The notes under the pieces were generated by a model. That model had not been told where the DNA came from, did not search any database, and worked only from the letters and a program-made list of their open reading frames with translations. Both the position numbers and the translations under genes were made by a program. A stretch of DNA of 64,000 nucleotides from Nautilus pompilius (lineage: Eukaryota > Mollusca > Cephalopoda > Nautilida > Nautilidae): NCBI GenBank assembly GCA_018389105.1, contig JACATO010002216.1, positions 1 through 64,000 on the forward strand, in the 5' to 3' direction. Numbering within the stretch: the stretch's first letter is position 1; each line of letters opens with the position of its first letter. Of the stretch, positions 1 to 11,800 are shown piece after piece.

Positions 1-56
1 GTAAAGATAGGAAAAAAGCTTTCTACCGACAGTACAAGGGCGGACACTGTTTCCAG
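1..56 (+). CDS. Possible 3' part of a coding exon cut by the window edge (unrecognised)
   Basis: From base 3 one frame reads without a stop into a CAG|GTAATC splice donor at 56/57, giving a short basic/aromatic peptide containing AFYRQYKGGHCFQ. The frame is open and the composition is protein-like, but only 18 codons are visible and the acceptor lies outside the window. I do not recognise the family. It could equally be chance. Confidence 0.2.
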
Positions 57-139
57 GTAATCAATGATGTTGGTCTGATTCCGTTACTATTTCGTCCCCA
101 TCTTTCAGTGTAGGCACAGTTTCCTTTTGAACTACTCTC

Positions 140-157
140 CTCTCTCTCTCTCCCCAA

Positions 158-214
<57 letters not shown>

Positions 215-262
215 GTTTTATTTTTTTTAAAATCCTCTCTGCTCTTCAAAAAAAAAAAAAAA
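140..262. repeat. (CT)n microsatellite and poly-A tract
   Basis: CT dinucleotide runs interrupted by CCT occupy about 140-213, followed by a T run and a 15-base A run at 248-262. The Arg/Glu-rich open frame on the minus strand here is only the translation of the repeat. Confidence 0.9.
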
Positions 263-384
263 TTGCCTAACCTCTCCTCAGTTTACTATTTTAACTTGTG
301 CTTCTGTAGCGCATTGCGATCTTCTCCCTTCTCCCCCCCCCCCCTGCGAGCCGCCGGATGGGATGAGATCATGTAGATGGGTAC

Positions 385-539
385 CTTCTCGGCCGGAAAT
401 ATACACTGTTCGGATCCTTCAGGACACCGACCAACATATTTCTTCTTCCAGCGCAAACTCCCACGCACCACGATCCAGACTACAAGAGGACCCGGGTCCA
501 CCCGACTCAGCATGAGCCCCAACTCCCAAAAATAGCCGC
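385..539 (-). CDS. Candidate internal exon (unrecognised)
   Basis: On the minus strand a 155-base open segment lies between a TAG acceptor (540-541) and an AAG|GTACCC donor (383-384). It needs two bases to complete its first codon and ends in phase 0. It encodes a segment rich in aromatic and basic residues (RGSLRWKKKYVGRCPEGSEQ). It lies downstream of, and on the same strand as, the candidate coiled-coil exon at 2906-3010, which ends in phase 0, so the two cannot be joined directly. No family recognised. There is little polypyrimidine before the acceptor. Confidence 0.2.
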
Positions 540-1010
540 CTAGCGACGTCTCTTAAGAATTAAACACAAATTTAAAATAAATAAGTAAATAAGTAAATAA
601 ATAAACGCCACTTTCGTCTGATGCATCTGGGTTTTTCCTAACTTAATAATTAATAAATTCTGTGTTTTTATATTTTCATTAGTGTTGCCATGGTATAAAC
701 CAATCAATGGAATCAATCTTTACGTTTTATTAAATTGATTGGTACCCACCCCAGTCCACTTTTATAAGTGGTTCAGACCCAGAACGGTAACTCATTCATC
801 GGTAAATTAATTGTTAAAAAATCTATTAATCTTCTCGTGTTCGCTGCGCGTGTATTGATATACCACCGTCGGGCCTGCGGTTTATTGCCACCTTAATTAT
901 ATCTGGACATACAACCGGTCCATTCGCGCCTGCAGTCGCCCGTCGTTAACGACTGAATAAAGTGCTTAACTGTGATGTTGCGTTGTTAATTAACACTCGT
1001 CGGGGAGAGG

Positions 1011-1177
1011 ATGGGGGAGGAATCGTCGCGGGAGTCGATAACAATGAAGATCGAGAGTCGCGACTTTCTCTTCTCCCAGCAGCCCCCTGTCGGCGAGGAA
1101 GGCGACGCCATGGACCCCTACACAATCAGGTCTAAAATCCCACGCGTTGTTGGTTGCTTATGTGATTACACAGCGAG
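1011..1177 (+). CDS. Candidate first coding exon, plus strand (unrecognised)
   Basis: An ATG in good context (A at -3, G at +4), with an in-frame TAA about 8 codons upstream, opens 55 codons. They end exactly at a consensus donor, GCGAG|GTAAGT (phase 2). The peptide is acidic at its start and contains PPVGEEGDAMDPYTIRSKIP and VVGCLCDYTAR. The DNA around it is CpG-rich, as expected for an unmethylated promoter, and a TATA-like palindrome (CCACTT-TTAT-AAGTGG) sits at 756-771. I do not recognise the protein and could not find its second exon convincingly. It conflicts with a simple reading of the minus-strand exon at 2906-3010 unless the two genes overlap. Confidence 0.35.
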
Positions 1178-1763
1178 GTAAGTGGATGGTGACTGCCATG
1201 CGGGTAATGAGGTGGCGAGGTAACCAACAACCAACCCCACGTTTAGCTGCGTTAGAAGCGTGTGAATAAGTAGCAGGAAGCAATGAAATATGCCGTATCG
1301 TTCTCCTCATGGCTGACCGGAAGTCAAAGGTGCGCCCTCGGGCGGCGGAGGGCGTCATCCCCGTGAACTGCTACACAAGGAGAAGAAATGCTTGTCACCG
1401 GACTGATTTCCTCCCACTTCAGTCTACTTCCCCCATGGGACGCCTCGATTTAATCACGATGCAATATTTCTTCTTCTCCATCCCCTTCAACACCACCCTC
1501 CGCCACGTGCATTTCCCCTCGTGAAGTGCCGGAAGGGGGTGGGGTGGGGGAGGTTCTTGTGACGCGGATACCGGCAACGTCCTCTAACGGAGAGCCGCGG
1601 CACTACTGGTAAGAGCCAGGGTTGCAGAGACTGTCGTACGACAAACAACTACGCGGCGGTGAAGCGGCACTTCCGTCCGCCATGAGTCTCACTGCAAGTA
1701 GGAAGCGGGGCTGCACGCGGTAGGCTGCTACAAATAATTGGGTGTATTGAACGTCCCCTCCCC

Positions 1764-1764
<1 letters not shown>

Positions 1765-1828
<64 letters not shown>
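1765..1828. repeat. (CA)n microsatellite
   Basis: About 60 bases of CA repeats with a single CCA interruption follow a C run. The Val/Cys open frame on the minus strand is the repeat itself. Confidence 0.95.
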
Positions 1829-1831
<3 letters not shown>

Positions 1832-2680
1832 AATTAAAATTAATTATTACCGCTGAATATGCGGATGTACGTTTTTACGGTGAAATTACAAATAAATGGA
1901 AAACACTGGTATGGTAACGAGGCTTCTGTTCCTGGTGCTGCGGATGAATATAGTCAACGATTGGCGCAAGGGAGTCTGTTTGTTTGTTGTTGTTTTTTTT
2001 AAAAAAGGGGGGCATCAATTTTAAAATATTTCCCCGATGTCATCTGAGTTTGCGGTTGAAAGATTCTCCTCCTCTCTTCCTTTGTGGAGTTTAAGTGTCG
2101 TCGACGTAAAGTTGTATATTAAGGGGGTCAGGTGGTCCACACTACAAAGAGGTGGTGGCTCAGTATGGCGAAGATGTGGTTTTCCGGAGGGCTTCCGGTG
2201 TTCAAGCCTATCACCCTAAACACGAGCTTGCAGAAAGCAGCTACTGACCTAACAGCTGTTGCTGGCTGGCTGCTGCCCCCTGTAAGAGACCGTGGCACCC
2301 CACCTGGGGGGGGCCAGGCGCTGAGCAGCGAAACCCCACTGAAGCTCTTCATTCTTTGATGTGAGAAAGAGAACCATGGTCGTGTTCAGGGGAAGCTCGG
2401 AGCGAACTCGGTTCACCAGCCTCGGCAGTCCAGTTACCCGACCGTTTACGTCTTCCGCCGGTAGGTGGCGGCCGTTTAGATTTATCCGCTAACTGATAGC
2501 AAACGACGTCGCGATTCGGCGATACGCAGATCTGATCGCATCGCGGTTGTCTCCCCTTTCGTAGGGACGCTCTCCGGTTAATCATACGAATTTTTTTAAA
2601 AAAAACAACAACAATACAACACCCGGGCAACAAAAATAAAATGAATTAAAACCAGAAAACCCCGTGCGAATTGTTTAAAA

Positions 2681-2696
2681 AATAATAATAATAATA

Positions 2697-2739
<43 letters not shown>

Positions 2740-2754
2740 TAATAATAATAATAA
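2681..2754. repeat. (AAT)n microsatellite
   Basis: Trinucleotide AAT repeat of about 74 bases with two small interruptions. Two similar AAT repeats occur at about 10263 and 23428. Confidence 0.95.
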
Positions 2755-2905
2755 AGGGGAGGGCGATTGGCCATTTCTGTCCTCCGAAGGGGCCGCATTT
2801 CTGCACCTTTTCAGGAACCGTAAGAAGCTGTTTACCACAAACTGTAAACAGGAGTTGCGTCCCCTTTTAAAAAGCAACAAACAGAATAGAGCGATGGAGT
2901 TTTAC

Positions 2906-3010
2906 CTGTGACGCTGCCACCTCTTCGTGTTCCAGTCGCTTCCTGGTCTCCCGAAGGCTCTCCTCCTCCTCCTGTCTGTTCGTCGGTAGTGCGCAGCCGA
3001 TATTGAGCAT
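2906..3010 (-). CDS. Candidate first coding exon of a coiled-coil protein (unrecognised)
   Basis: Reading the minus strand, an ATG at 3010-3008 (G at -3), with an in-frame TAA three codons upstream, opens exactly 35 codons. They end at CAG|GTAAAA, phase 0. The second half is strongly helix-forming and charged (RQEEEESLRETRKRLEHEE), typical of a coiled-coil start. An alternative reading is an internal exon with an acceptor at the CAG before GAGGAGGAG, but no polypyrimidine precedes it, so the initiator reading is preferred. The gene would run off toward position 1. I found no confident second exon. Confidence 0.35.
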
Positions 3011-3171
3011 CGCTTTTTACTTGGCACCGGTGTATAATCTCATCAACCGAAAATGATTATTCCACAGGTGCCAAATAATTAGCAAGCATCGTGTGTCCGT
3101 GCAGCACTGTGCGGTAGAATCCTGGCTGCTGCTCGCGTCATCATTCCCACCGGTTGTTTTGTCCTACGAGG

Positions 3172-3174
<3 letters not shown>

Positions 3175-3216
<42 letters not shown>

Positions 3217-3322
3217 GATGTGATGATGATGATGTGATGATGATGATGTGATGATGATGATGTGATGATGATGATGTGATGATGATGATGTGATGATGAT
3301 GGTGATGATGATGATGATGATG
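3175..3322. repeat. (GAT)n microsatellite with a 14-bp higher-order unit
   Basis: GAT repeats flank a central part made of several tandem 14-base units (GATGATGATGATGT). Both strands translate into His- or Ile-rich peptides, which are not genes. Confidence 0.9.
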
Positions 3323-4443
3323 ACGGCCTGTATCACTACGGAGTAGCGTTGTCAGGTCACTGAAAAACATACGCTTTTTAATAATGGTCAGGATTTCCAC
3401 AAGGGTCTACTGGGCCGAGGGCCCCCCCCCCTCCGCCCCTGCCTGGCCCCTTCTCCGGTTGCGTGGGCGTTCTCTCGAATCTACAAATTCCAGTCAGAAA
3501 TGCAAGGAGGGGCCATTTTTGTGGTTGGGGGGCAGGAAACGTTTGGCTATAGACAACGACAGCACGCGGCGTGTAACTATCCTGAAGGGGGTCGGAAGTC
3601 AGTGTAATTGAGGGGGTGGAGTATCTTTCGAGAGGTCTCCCTGTGCCTGCCATCCACCTGCTCCCCAGTTAAGGCGACCGTTGTACAGCGCACAACGGAC
3701 ACGGGAAGAGGGGGTGGTTTTCCCTGAAGTAAACCGGGGTCGGTTCCCGGGGAGCCGTCCCGTGTTTATAAACCGTCTCGGACTGACCCCTCGTTACGAC
3801 AGTCGCTGCTGCCTTGAGGGGCCGCCCACCGATGAAGCACCTGTCCCCTCCGTGGATTTTAACGTTGTTTTCTCTCTTTTTTTAAAAGGGTTTTAATTGC
3901 ACAACAACCGTAATATTAACCTAAAGTTTGCTGGTCCCCATGAGAGTATCCCTGCAGTGCTGCGTGCATCCCCACCGATAATCATGGAGTGGTGGTGGTA
4001 ATTCTTCATAAAAGGTATGCTACAACAAGGGGGTAAAGGGCACCGATCCGGGGAGTTCACTGGGATATAGGTAACTCTTCCTCTTTCCCTTCTCCTCACC
4101 GAGATCGAAAAGCAGATATTTTGCCAACAACCGTTAATCGATTAGCTTAGCTTAGTTTATACGTTAAAGGGGGCGGTGATAATTTACTCGCCGGGTATCT
4201 CTGACCTACCTGCCTGTCTACCTGTCTGACTTTTAAATGAAGTCGTCAGGGAATCCAAAAACCTGCTGCCGGATGGGGCTGCTGCTGGTCCTTTGTCTTT
4301 TTTTAATCCGTCTTAATTCAACAGCACGAAATAAAGTTTGATTATATGGAGAACTTTATACCGTGTAAAGGAAGGGTGTGATGTGGGATGAGATCTGTCT
4401 CCCTCTCACAGTCTACCCATTTCGCATTATCTTTCTTTCTGTC

Positions 4444-5830
4444 TCACACACATTCTCATACTCTCTTTCTCTCTCTCTCGTTATTCACACACTTTCCACC
4501 TCTCCCTATCTCTCACACAGTTTGGCATACTCTCTCTCTCTCGTTATTCACACACTTTCCACCTCTCCATATTTCTCTCACACAGTTTCGCATACTCTCT
4601 CTCTCTCTCGTTATTCACACACTTTCCACCTCTCCCTATCTCTCACACAGTTTCGCATACTCTCTCTCTCTCGTTATTCACACACTTTCTACCTCTCCCT
4701 ATCTCTCACACAGTTTCGCATACTCTCTCTCTCTCGCTCGTTATTCACACACTTTCTACCTCTCCATATTTCTCTCACACAGTTTCGCATACTCTCTCTC
4801 TCTCTCGTTATTCACACACTTTCCACCTCTCCCTATCTCTCACACAGTTTCGCATACTCTCTCTCTCTCGTTATTCACACACTTTCCACCTCTCCCTATC
4901 TCTCACACAGTTTCGCATACTCTCTCTCTCTCTCGTTATTCACACACTTTCCACCTCTCCCTATCTCTCACACAGTTTCGCATACTCTCTCTCTCTCTCG
5001 TTATTCACACACTTTCTACCTCTCCCTATCTCTCACACAGTTTCGCATACTCACTCTCTCTCTCGTTATTCACACACTTTCCACCTCTCCATATTTCTCT
5101 CACACACTTTCCACCTCTCCCTATCTCTCACACAGTTTCGCATACTCTCTCACTCTCGTTATTCACACACTTTCCACCTCTCCATATTTCTCTCACACAG
5201 TTTCGCATACTCTCTCTCTCTCTCGTTATTCACACACTTTCCACCTCTCCCTATCTCTCACACAGTTTCGCATACTCTCTCTCTCTCGTTATTCACACAC
5301 TTTCTACCTCTCCCTATCTCTCACACAGTTTCGCATACTCTCTCTCTCTCTCTCGTTATTCACACACTTTCCACCTCTCCATATTTCTCTCACACAGTTT
5401 CGCATACTCTCTCTCTCTCTCGTTATTCACACACTTTCCACCTCTCCCTATCTCTCACACAGTTTCGCATACTCTCTCTCTCTCGTTATTCACACACTTT
5501 CCACCTCTCCATATTTCTCTCACACAGTTTCGCATACTCTCTCTCTCTCTCGTTATTCACACACTTTCCACCTCTCCCTATCTCTCACACAGTTTCGCAT
5601 ACTCTCTCTCTCTCGTTATTCACACACTTTCTACCTCTCCCTATCTCTCACACAGTTTCGCATACTCTCTCTCTCTCGTTATTCACACACTTTCCACCTC
5701 TCCCTATCTCTCACACAGTTTCGCATACTCTCACTCTCGTTATTTACATAATTTCCACCTCTCCATATATTTCTCACATATTTGCTCTATGTCTCACACA
5801 GTTTCGCATACTCTCACTCTCTCTCCCTCT
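4444..5830. repeat. CT-rich minisatellite, about 20 units of 60-68 bp
   Basis: Each unit consists of a (CT)n stretch, CGTTATTCACACACTTTC, a CCTCTCCCTATCTCTCACA stretch and CAGTTTCGCATA. Unit length varies with the CT run. The consensus lacks stop codons in the plus-strand frames, which produces two overlapping artefactual open frames of about 460 and 525 codons of Ser/Leu/His-rich peptide. They show no codon bias beyond the repeat and no domain. The array ends by 5830 in degenerate units. Confidence 0.95.
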
Positions 5831-5839
5831 CACGCACAG

Positions 5840-5965
5840 ACTGAGCGGGTTCCTGTCGTCACGGAAGAACTACACGCGCTCACTGATGGTCTCTCTCCGG
5901 CTGTCGCTACTACACGAGACAATACGAAGTATATCGCGAGCGACAATGGCGAGTTATCAGTCTGA
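5840..5965 (+). CDS. Possible terminal exon after the minisatellite (unrecognised)
   Basis: Directly after the minisatellite, a pyrimidine tract ending in CACGCACAG forms a good acceptor. A phase-0 frame then reads 41 codons to a TGA and contains TEELHALTDG and TRDNTKYIASDNGE, which look protein-like. A second frame is also open for about 70 codons, so chance is a real alternative. No upstream partner exon is established. Confidence 0.18.
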   Translation, partial: TERVPVVTEELHALTDGLSPAVATTRDNTKYIASDNGELSV

Positions 5966-6809
5966 GATGGATGTTTGGGACGCTCAAAATTTGGAACTAG
6001 AAGGAGGGGGTACGAAACGAACTTCTGCGGTGCTGGCGAACCCAGGCTGTAATTAGGCGCGAAAATGGGCCCTTTATTTATTTTAACAACAACAGGACAA
6101 GGACGATTCTTTATGTGGGGTGGGTGGGTCGTTGGCCGCGACAGCGGTCTGTCTACTTAAAGACTACAAATGTCCGAAATCGAGAAAACTCATTAGAAAC
6201 GGAAAGTCGAGCGTTGATATCCGACAGATGCGCTCCGCGGATAAATACATCCCTGTATCCCTGATATACGAACAAAACACGAATTATCTTTACTTACTTA
6301 ACGCGTGCGTTCGGCAAACATTTGACGAGAATCGACGAGATCGGGAGGGGACAGGGGCTGGAGAGTGTCATTTGCGTCCACCAGGTGCGTATATTATGCC
6401 CATTGACACGCGGATGGGATACGAGAGTGGTATTACTCCGGCAACAGCTCCTCTTAGATTAAAGAGGAGATTGATTATTGGTCGGTTTTGTGTTCGGGGA
6501 GAAGTAAATACACCGATCTCTTTCCTCTGCGTGATACAAGCTTGAAAGGGAAAGTGAAAGTAAAATGTAGATGTCGCTGTTGTCATCCGAATAGTTTCTA
6601 ACATCGCATTCATATATAATTCCCCGTTCCCGGAGCACTGCTCTAGGTTTCGCCTTTAGAGATTGTCCTGCCACTGAAGCTTTTTAAAAGTTACACAACA
6701 AGAAGTTATTATTAGTCCTTTAAAAACCTTTAAAAGTGTCAATTCCAATACAAGGGTACTCATTCTTTTCTTTAAACGGTCATCTTGTGAAGTCGTCCAT
6801 GGTAACAGT

Positions 6810-7370
6810 TAACAGACCTCTAAAACTCTCCCGATCTGGGCGGGAGTCTCCCGAATTTGTACCTTTGACCCGATTTACCGATCAGGTTTTAAAAATCGAT
6901 CATTTCTACCGATTTTAGGAATGTGCACTGATTTTTTTTTCAAAGTTTACCGATTTGCGTAAGTATAATTAACTTTTTCGTATATTCAAAACTTAAATGG
7001 TGATCGTCAGCCAATCGTTTGTTCTCTATAGCAAAAGCAGTTGAGTAAACACGTGATTCATACTGGAAATCGGGCTTCACTTCTTGGCCAATGAAAACCA
7101 ATTATACAAATAAGACGACCAATCGTATTTATCGTTCTAAACCAAGTACATGATTGCTCACGTCATTAATCAAAATGGCTCGTTTGGCAACTAAGGCGAA
7201 GAGAAAACGCTAAGAGTGCACATTCCAGACGTCTTGGGAAACAGAATTTTCTTGGGTAGCCAAATATACTTCGAAAACAGATGCATTTTGCAAGGCAACG
7301 TTTATGAAATGCTTTAATTCTCCGACTGATTATGTTGTATTCACAATTAAGTTTATTGTTTTTATTTAAA
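6810..7370 (+). mobile_element. Probable transposon relic with a BED-finger-like ORF and a cluster of CCAAT boxes
   Basis: A hairpin-prone segment with repeated CTCCCGA motifs (about 6826-6855) and several ACCGATTT repeats precedes four CCAAT boxes (about 7011, 7088, 7096 and 7121). An ATG at 7173 follows. It reads a short basic peptide (MARLATKAKRKR), then a TAA, then in the same frame a stretch like the start of a BED-type zinc finger (FQTSWETEFSW..., then ...DAFCKATF). BED fingers often begin hAT-type transposase-derived proteins. The match is by eye and the finger is incomplete, so this is a decayed relic at best. Confidence 0.3.
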
Positions 7371-9012
7371 CTAAAATTATTTTCGATGGTATCTTTCTTT
7401 CATTCTCATTCGTGATTGTTACAGTAAATTATTTCCATCTATGTCCGGTGTTTGTGATTGAAATGTAATGATATAGTTTATTAAATAGTCGACACGATAA
7501 AATTTGATATAACTCTTTTTACTTGTGCATTTAATGTTTCCAATCAACACAGGAAATTGAACAACCTGTTCAGCAATTGAAAACAATATTTCAAGATGAT
7601 GTATGAGGTCTCCAGAAATGAAAACAAACATATATTTGAACTAATTCATCAACTGTATGAGTAAAACCATAAAAAGGACAGCCAAGGAAACTACTCCCTC
7701 AATATATATGTACATTTGGTGCCTCAACATCTGTTAAAAGTAAAAAAAAACAACAACAACATTGTGTGAAGACTAAGTCTGAGACTTACAAAAATGAAAA
7801 TATGATGATATCTTGAGACCTGCAGAATGGGAAACAAATGACAAAATCAAAGAACGCATGCAAACTGATGGGGCAAATATGAGTTAGGAATCAGCGAAGA
7901 AGACAATAACCAGTAGCCGGGCTGACCAGGGTTTGGGAGATTTTCCGATGCGACGATTCGTCGATTAGGGCACCGGGGCCAGCAGATACCGTTGTCCCCG
8001 AGATGTTAGCGAGATCTTCGCACGGAAAGAAGAAGTGGGTTCGCGACCACCAGCTGTCGATCCTATAGTTTAGATATTAATCAGAAAGTTAAAATTGATC
8101 ACAAAACGGTTTGTGATTATTTATTGAAGTCCCCAGGGTCCCGAACGCCACAAGGAGACAATGGAACTCGTAATGATGACGAATGTTGTTCGAATACTTT
8201 TTCATTCGTAGAATTACCAAGGCAACGACCGCTCTTCGAGATGACATCAATCAGGGAACCTTCAGTGGGCTGGTGAAAAGTAACAGAACCTACTGGCTAA
8301 GGATACAGGGGCGAAAAGGTGTTATCCAGAGAAATATAAATCAAAAAAGGGGGGGGAAGAAAAGCAGGCGGTCCAGATGCTGAGCTAATCCACGCTGCTC
8401 GATAGCAGATACGTGTCGCTGCACGCACCGACTGCCGCTAATCGATAGGAACGACGGTTCTCCCGCTTCTTGTTGTTTTCACCTGTGGGTGGTCTTCAGC
8501 TCCGATGGTTCCGCCAGATCTCTGGATCTCAGCGAAATAATATTACTGATGGTGGTGCCAGGCCCTCAGACACGAACAGCAGCCGCTTCCTGAGGTGGCA
8601 AGTTTTCACATTTGGGGGGGGGGTGTGGTGTCTGATGATAAAAATACTCGAATTTTCAGTACAGTTAATTTCAAGTAAAACCTGAGTAAATAATAATAAT
8701 AAATCAACATTTGTTGTAAAGCTTCTGAGAGGAGGCCCCGAGACTCTCGCCCTCGTCTACAGGGGGGGGGGGGTCCGCAATAACCTCACTGACCCCGAGA
8801 CCTAAATAACCGTTCCCTCTCGTCAAACGCCTCCAGTATTCCAATCGAACCTCGGTGGACCATCGCCGGGTTACCAGGGGGTTCGACCCTTACCCCCCCC
8901 CCCTGCGTCGTTCTACCAAGTTTGATGCCAAACTTCGGAACTCCCCCCCCACATCCGGGAACTTCACCCTTTCCCCGCACATATTAGCCTATCATTTGCC
9001 GCTGAGTTGTAA
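7371..9012. other. No gene seen
   Basis: AT-rich then mixed-composition DNA without a convincing exon. It contains short A, G and C homopolymers. Small open frames such as 8183-8383 and 8470-8685 show no recognisable domain or splice support. Confidence 0.6.
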
Positions 9013-9027
9013 CTGCGAAGAAACTTG

Positions 9028-9261
9028 GCAGACCCTACAGCGGCCCGTGATCGGTGGGAAGTCCCTCTCGACGCCGACGACTGCAGCGCCACCGATAGCG
9101 GTGACTATTATGGTCTATATACGAACACGTGCGTGCCCGACCGGCTTCCGCGCGGGACGAGCTATTATTATACTCCATCAAAGATGTACACCAAGACAGC
9201 AGGTTCCCCTCCACCGCCTCCCCCGACCAACTTCGGGAAACAGACAAAAATGCCAGAATAA
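9028..9261 (+). CDS. Candidate exon with Tyr/Pro-rich peptide (unrecognised)
   Basis: After a possible acceptor (TTGGCAG), a frame stays open to a TAA at 9259-9261. It encodes acidic then Tyr- and Pro-rich sequence (CSATDSGDYYGLYTNTC, later SYYYTPSKMYTK and a run of six prolines). The opposite strand and a second plus frame are also open across the same GC-rich stretch, which weakens the coding case. If real it would be a last exon entered in phase 1. Confidence 0.2.
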   Translation, partial: ADPTAARDRWEVPLDADDCSATDSGDYYGLYTNTCVPDRLPRGTSYYYTPSKMYTKTAGSPPPPPPTNFGKQTKMPE

Positions 9262-10262
9262 CAGACAATCATCACCCCGACCCCCAACAAGGTAATCGTT
9301 ATTCGGCCGAATTTTTTTTTCTTTTCCTTTCCAACATTTTTGTCTACTTCAGCAAGGACGTGACCCCCTTACCTTCCAACCTTGCGACTTGCCGGTTAAC
9401 TCCGCCATCAGTAGGGTTGTCAAGGCAACGGAACACTACCGCCATTAAAAAAAATTTAAAAAAATCGTTCTCTCGCAGCTATTGTCACTGCGCTCCGTCG
9501 GTCCGCATAATACATCCTCTCTCTCTTAAATTCTTCTCCGAAAGCAGAGTCAAAATTTAAAAAAAATACAAAAAAAAACAACAGAAAACAGACCCCTAAT
9601 AACTTCTGTCCGTTCTGGGGCGCACCTGACCGGACCCCATCTCCGGAGAGCGGCTCCACGCTCGCCCACCAGGTAGACGCACGCACCTGGCACGCATTAG
9701 TTCATATTCCGGCTTTCACCAGTATTTAAGCGATGGTCATAAAATAATCATTGCATTTGTCGCATGGCCACCTGAAGGGAAGCGTGAAATATTTAAAAAC
9801 GATATTTCTGTATTCTCGAGAAGCAGCGGACCGTGGACAATTTATGCTGATCCCGCCTTCATGTCTTTCTGTCCTGACGCCAGATCGACTTCGCCGAGGG
9901 AGGAGTGTATTGAGCGGGGCCGAATCCTTCAGCACTTTTCAACATCATCAGCAGCAGCATCATCATCATCATCATCGCCATTATTATTATTAGTGTGTAC
10001 CTGCTGTATCATTGCTGCCGCTTTCGCTCTAACTAAACCACACCCACTGACCCCTATTAACTAACGCGCACTCCCTATTTCCGATTATACAACCAACGGT
10101 GCTTCACGTTAATTGTCCTCTCGCGAGATGTAAACACCGGCTCCTCTCGGCAGCGGGGTTAGTGGTTAATCCCTAAATATCTCGCTCCCCTGTCTCTGCA
10201 GGCCAGAGCGCCGTAATCATTTGGAGGGAGGGACACAAAAGTCTGATAGAATGGCATATGCA

Positions 10263-10322
<60 letters not shown>

Positions 10323-11100
10323 GTCATGACCCTTTAAAAAACAGAGGGAAGCTACTTTTTCTTCCGAAGGGACAGAAGTGACCGTGCGGAAGTAAGTCAA
10401 GAATCACCTCGGCCAAGTGATAGATGAGAACTAATTAATTAATTAAACGAGAACCGGCTGATCAATAGAAAATACAAAGCCGAGAGAGATGTTTGGGATC
10501 GATAGAGGGAGCTCCTCAGACCTGTTGCAGCATGTAACGGGGGAGTTTAGAAATATTTTAACAAATGCTGGGTGATGGGATGGCGATAGACTTGGATGGA
10601 GATCACCGGTGCGCCCGAGTTCCACACGAACGTTGCCAGGTCTGCTTCACATCTGATGGGATCGGAGCGATTGTTTCTTTTCACGTCCCCATCCCCTGAT
10701 ATCCATATATTTCTATTGAAATTTCGATATAAGAGGAGTAACGTCGGCCGGGGCAGTGGTATCGTGAGGGTAAACGGGGGCTGCCATAGAACAGGGGTGT
10801 GTTTGTGTGTGTGTGGGGGACTGTATCCAAAGGAATAAAAAGAAAAAAATTGTAATTATTTATTTTACCTTCGCTCATGACGACTTTTTAGGGAACTGCC
10901 CGTTAGGGACGAGGCCCCGGTCGTCCGGGTGATTAGGAAGCCCTTAGTTTCTGGACAAGGGATAAGAGCAGACCCGTCTACTAGGGCCGTTCGCTGTACG
11001 CTACCTTAAACAGTCGGAAAATTGTTTTTAAAAAAAAAAAGAAAAGAAAAATTAGGGGGCCAGCTTTCTCACCTGGCCCCAGCCTCCACACTCGTGACCG
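9262..11100. other. No gene seen; (AAT)n microsatellite inside
   Basis: Mixed-composition DNA with ATC/CATCAT repeats near 9945-9990, an AAT microsatellite at about 10263-10323 and short GT runs near 10800. No open frame here has splice sites or a recognisable domain. Confidence 0.6.
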
Positions 11101-11130
11101 GCTGTCGCCATCACCCTGACGAGGAAGCAG

Positions 11131-11800
11131 ATGATGATGAGCCAGAGCTTTATTCCTGCTTCAAGCGCCCGTTCCTCCATTTCCTGGTGTCGCCCAGTGC
11201 AGATATTACCAGGAGAATTTCCATTACGGAATCCCAGCACCGTCATTCTACGACATATGAGTGTTTTGAAGAATCGAAGGATTCGACCAAGTTCGACATG
11301 GACCATGTCCATTGGACTCCGGGAAATGTGGGCCAGTGCGATCTGGTCCGATCAATTATGGCTTCGGGGGTTTGAAACAGATGGTCGGACTTACGCACCA
11401 GCAAAGATTCGGCAATAAGCCTACCTGAAATGTACCGAACCGACGATCAATGGTGGGCATGGGCTGTTTCCCCCACAAAAAGAGGCAAGTCTCATTCATC
11501 GTATTCAAGGGATGATGGATCTGCTTGTTTATCTGGACACTTTGACCAATATGCTAAAACCATATTCTCCAGACTGCTTCCCACTCACCTGGATTTTCCA
11601 ACGTGATACTATCCGAAACATTTGGCCGCCATCATCAAGCGGCGTCTCGCAGATGAGAAAATTCCAGTTTTTTAAGGTGGCCGGATCAAAGCTCTGATGC
11701 GAATCCAATAGAGAATCTATGGAACGATCCAGAAATCAGGATCAACTGTTCCAAATTATTCAGTCGACCTGGGCCAACATTTTTATAGGGCCGGCGTAAT
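11131..11800 (+). mobile_element. Tc1-like transposase fossil
   Basis: Fragments in shifting plus-strand frames follow the order of a Tc1-family transposase: an N-terminal stretch with HMSVLKNRRIR, a central ...DGRTYAP... block, GMGCF (usually VWGCF), ADEKIPVF and then WPDQSSDANPIENLW. The last corresponds to the family's SPDLNPIE motif, in which the catalytic Asp/Glu region lies. Frameshifts and stops separate the pieces, so it is inactive. I did not find its terminal repeats. Confidence 0.65.

Noticed and set aside
4378-5965. Two overlapping plus-strand open frames of 457 and 525 codons
   Set aside because: They are translations of the CT-rich minisatellite, whose units lack stops; no domain, and both frames are open for the same trivial reason. 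The last 41 codons are treated separately.
6120-6545. 141-codon plus-strand frame
   Set aside because: No recognisable domain or splice context, and the other strand is also open over part of it. Length alone is not enough in this CpG-rich DNA.
8850-8900. tRNA-like GGTTCGACC motif
   Set aside because: No acceptor or anticodon stems can be formed around it.
8855-9560. Overlapping 140-codon plus-strand frames
   Set aside because: Low-stop, GC-rich DNA with open frames on both strands; only the 9028-9261 frame looked protein-like enough to list, at low confidence.
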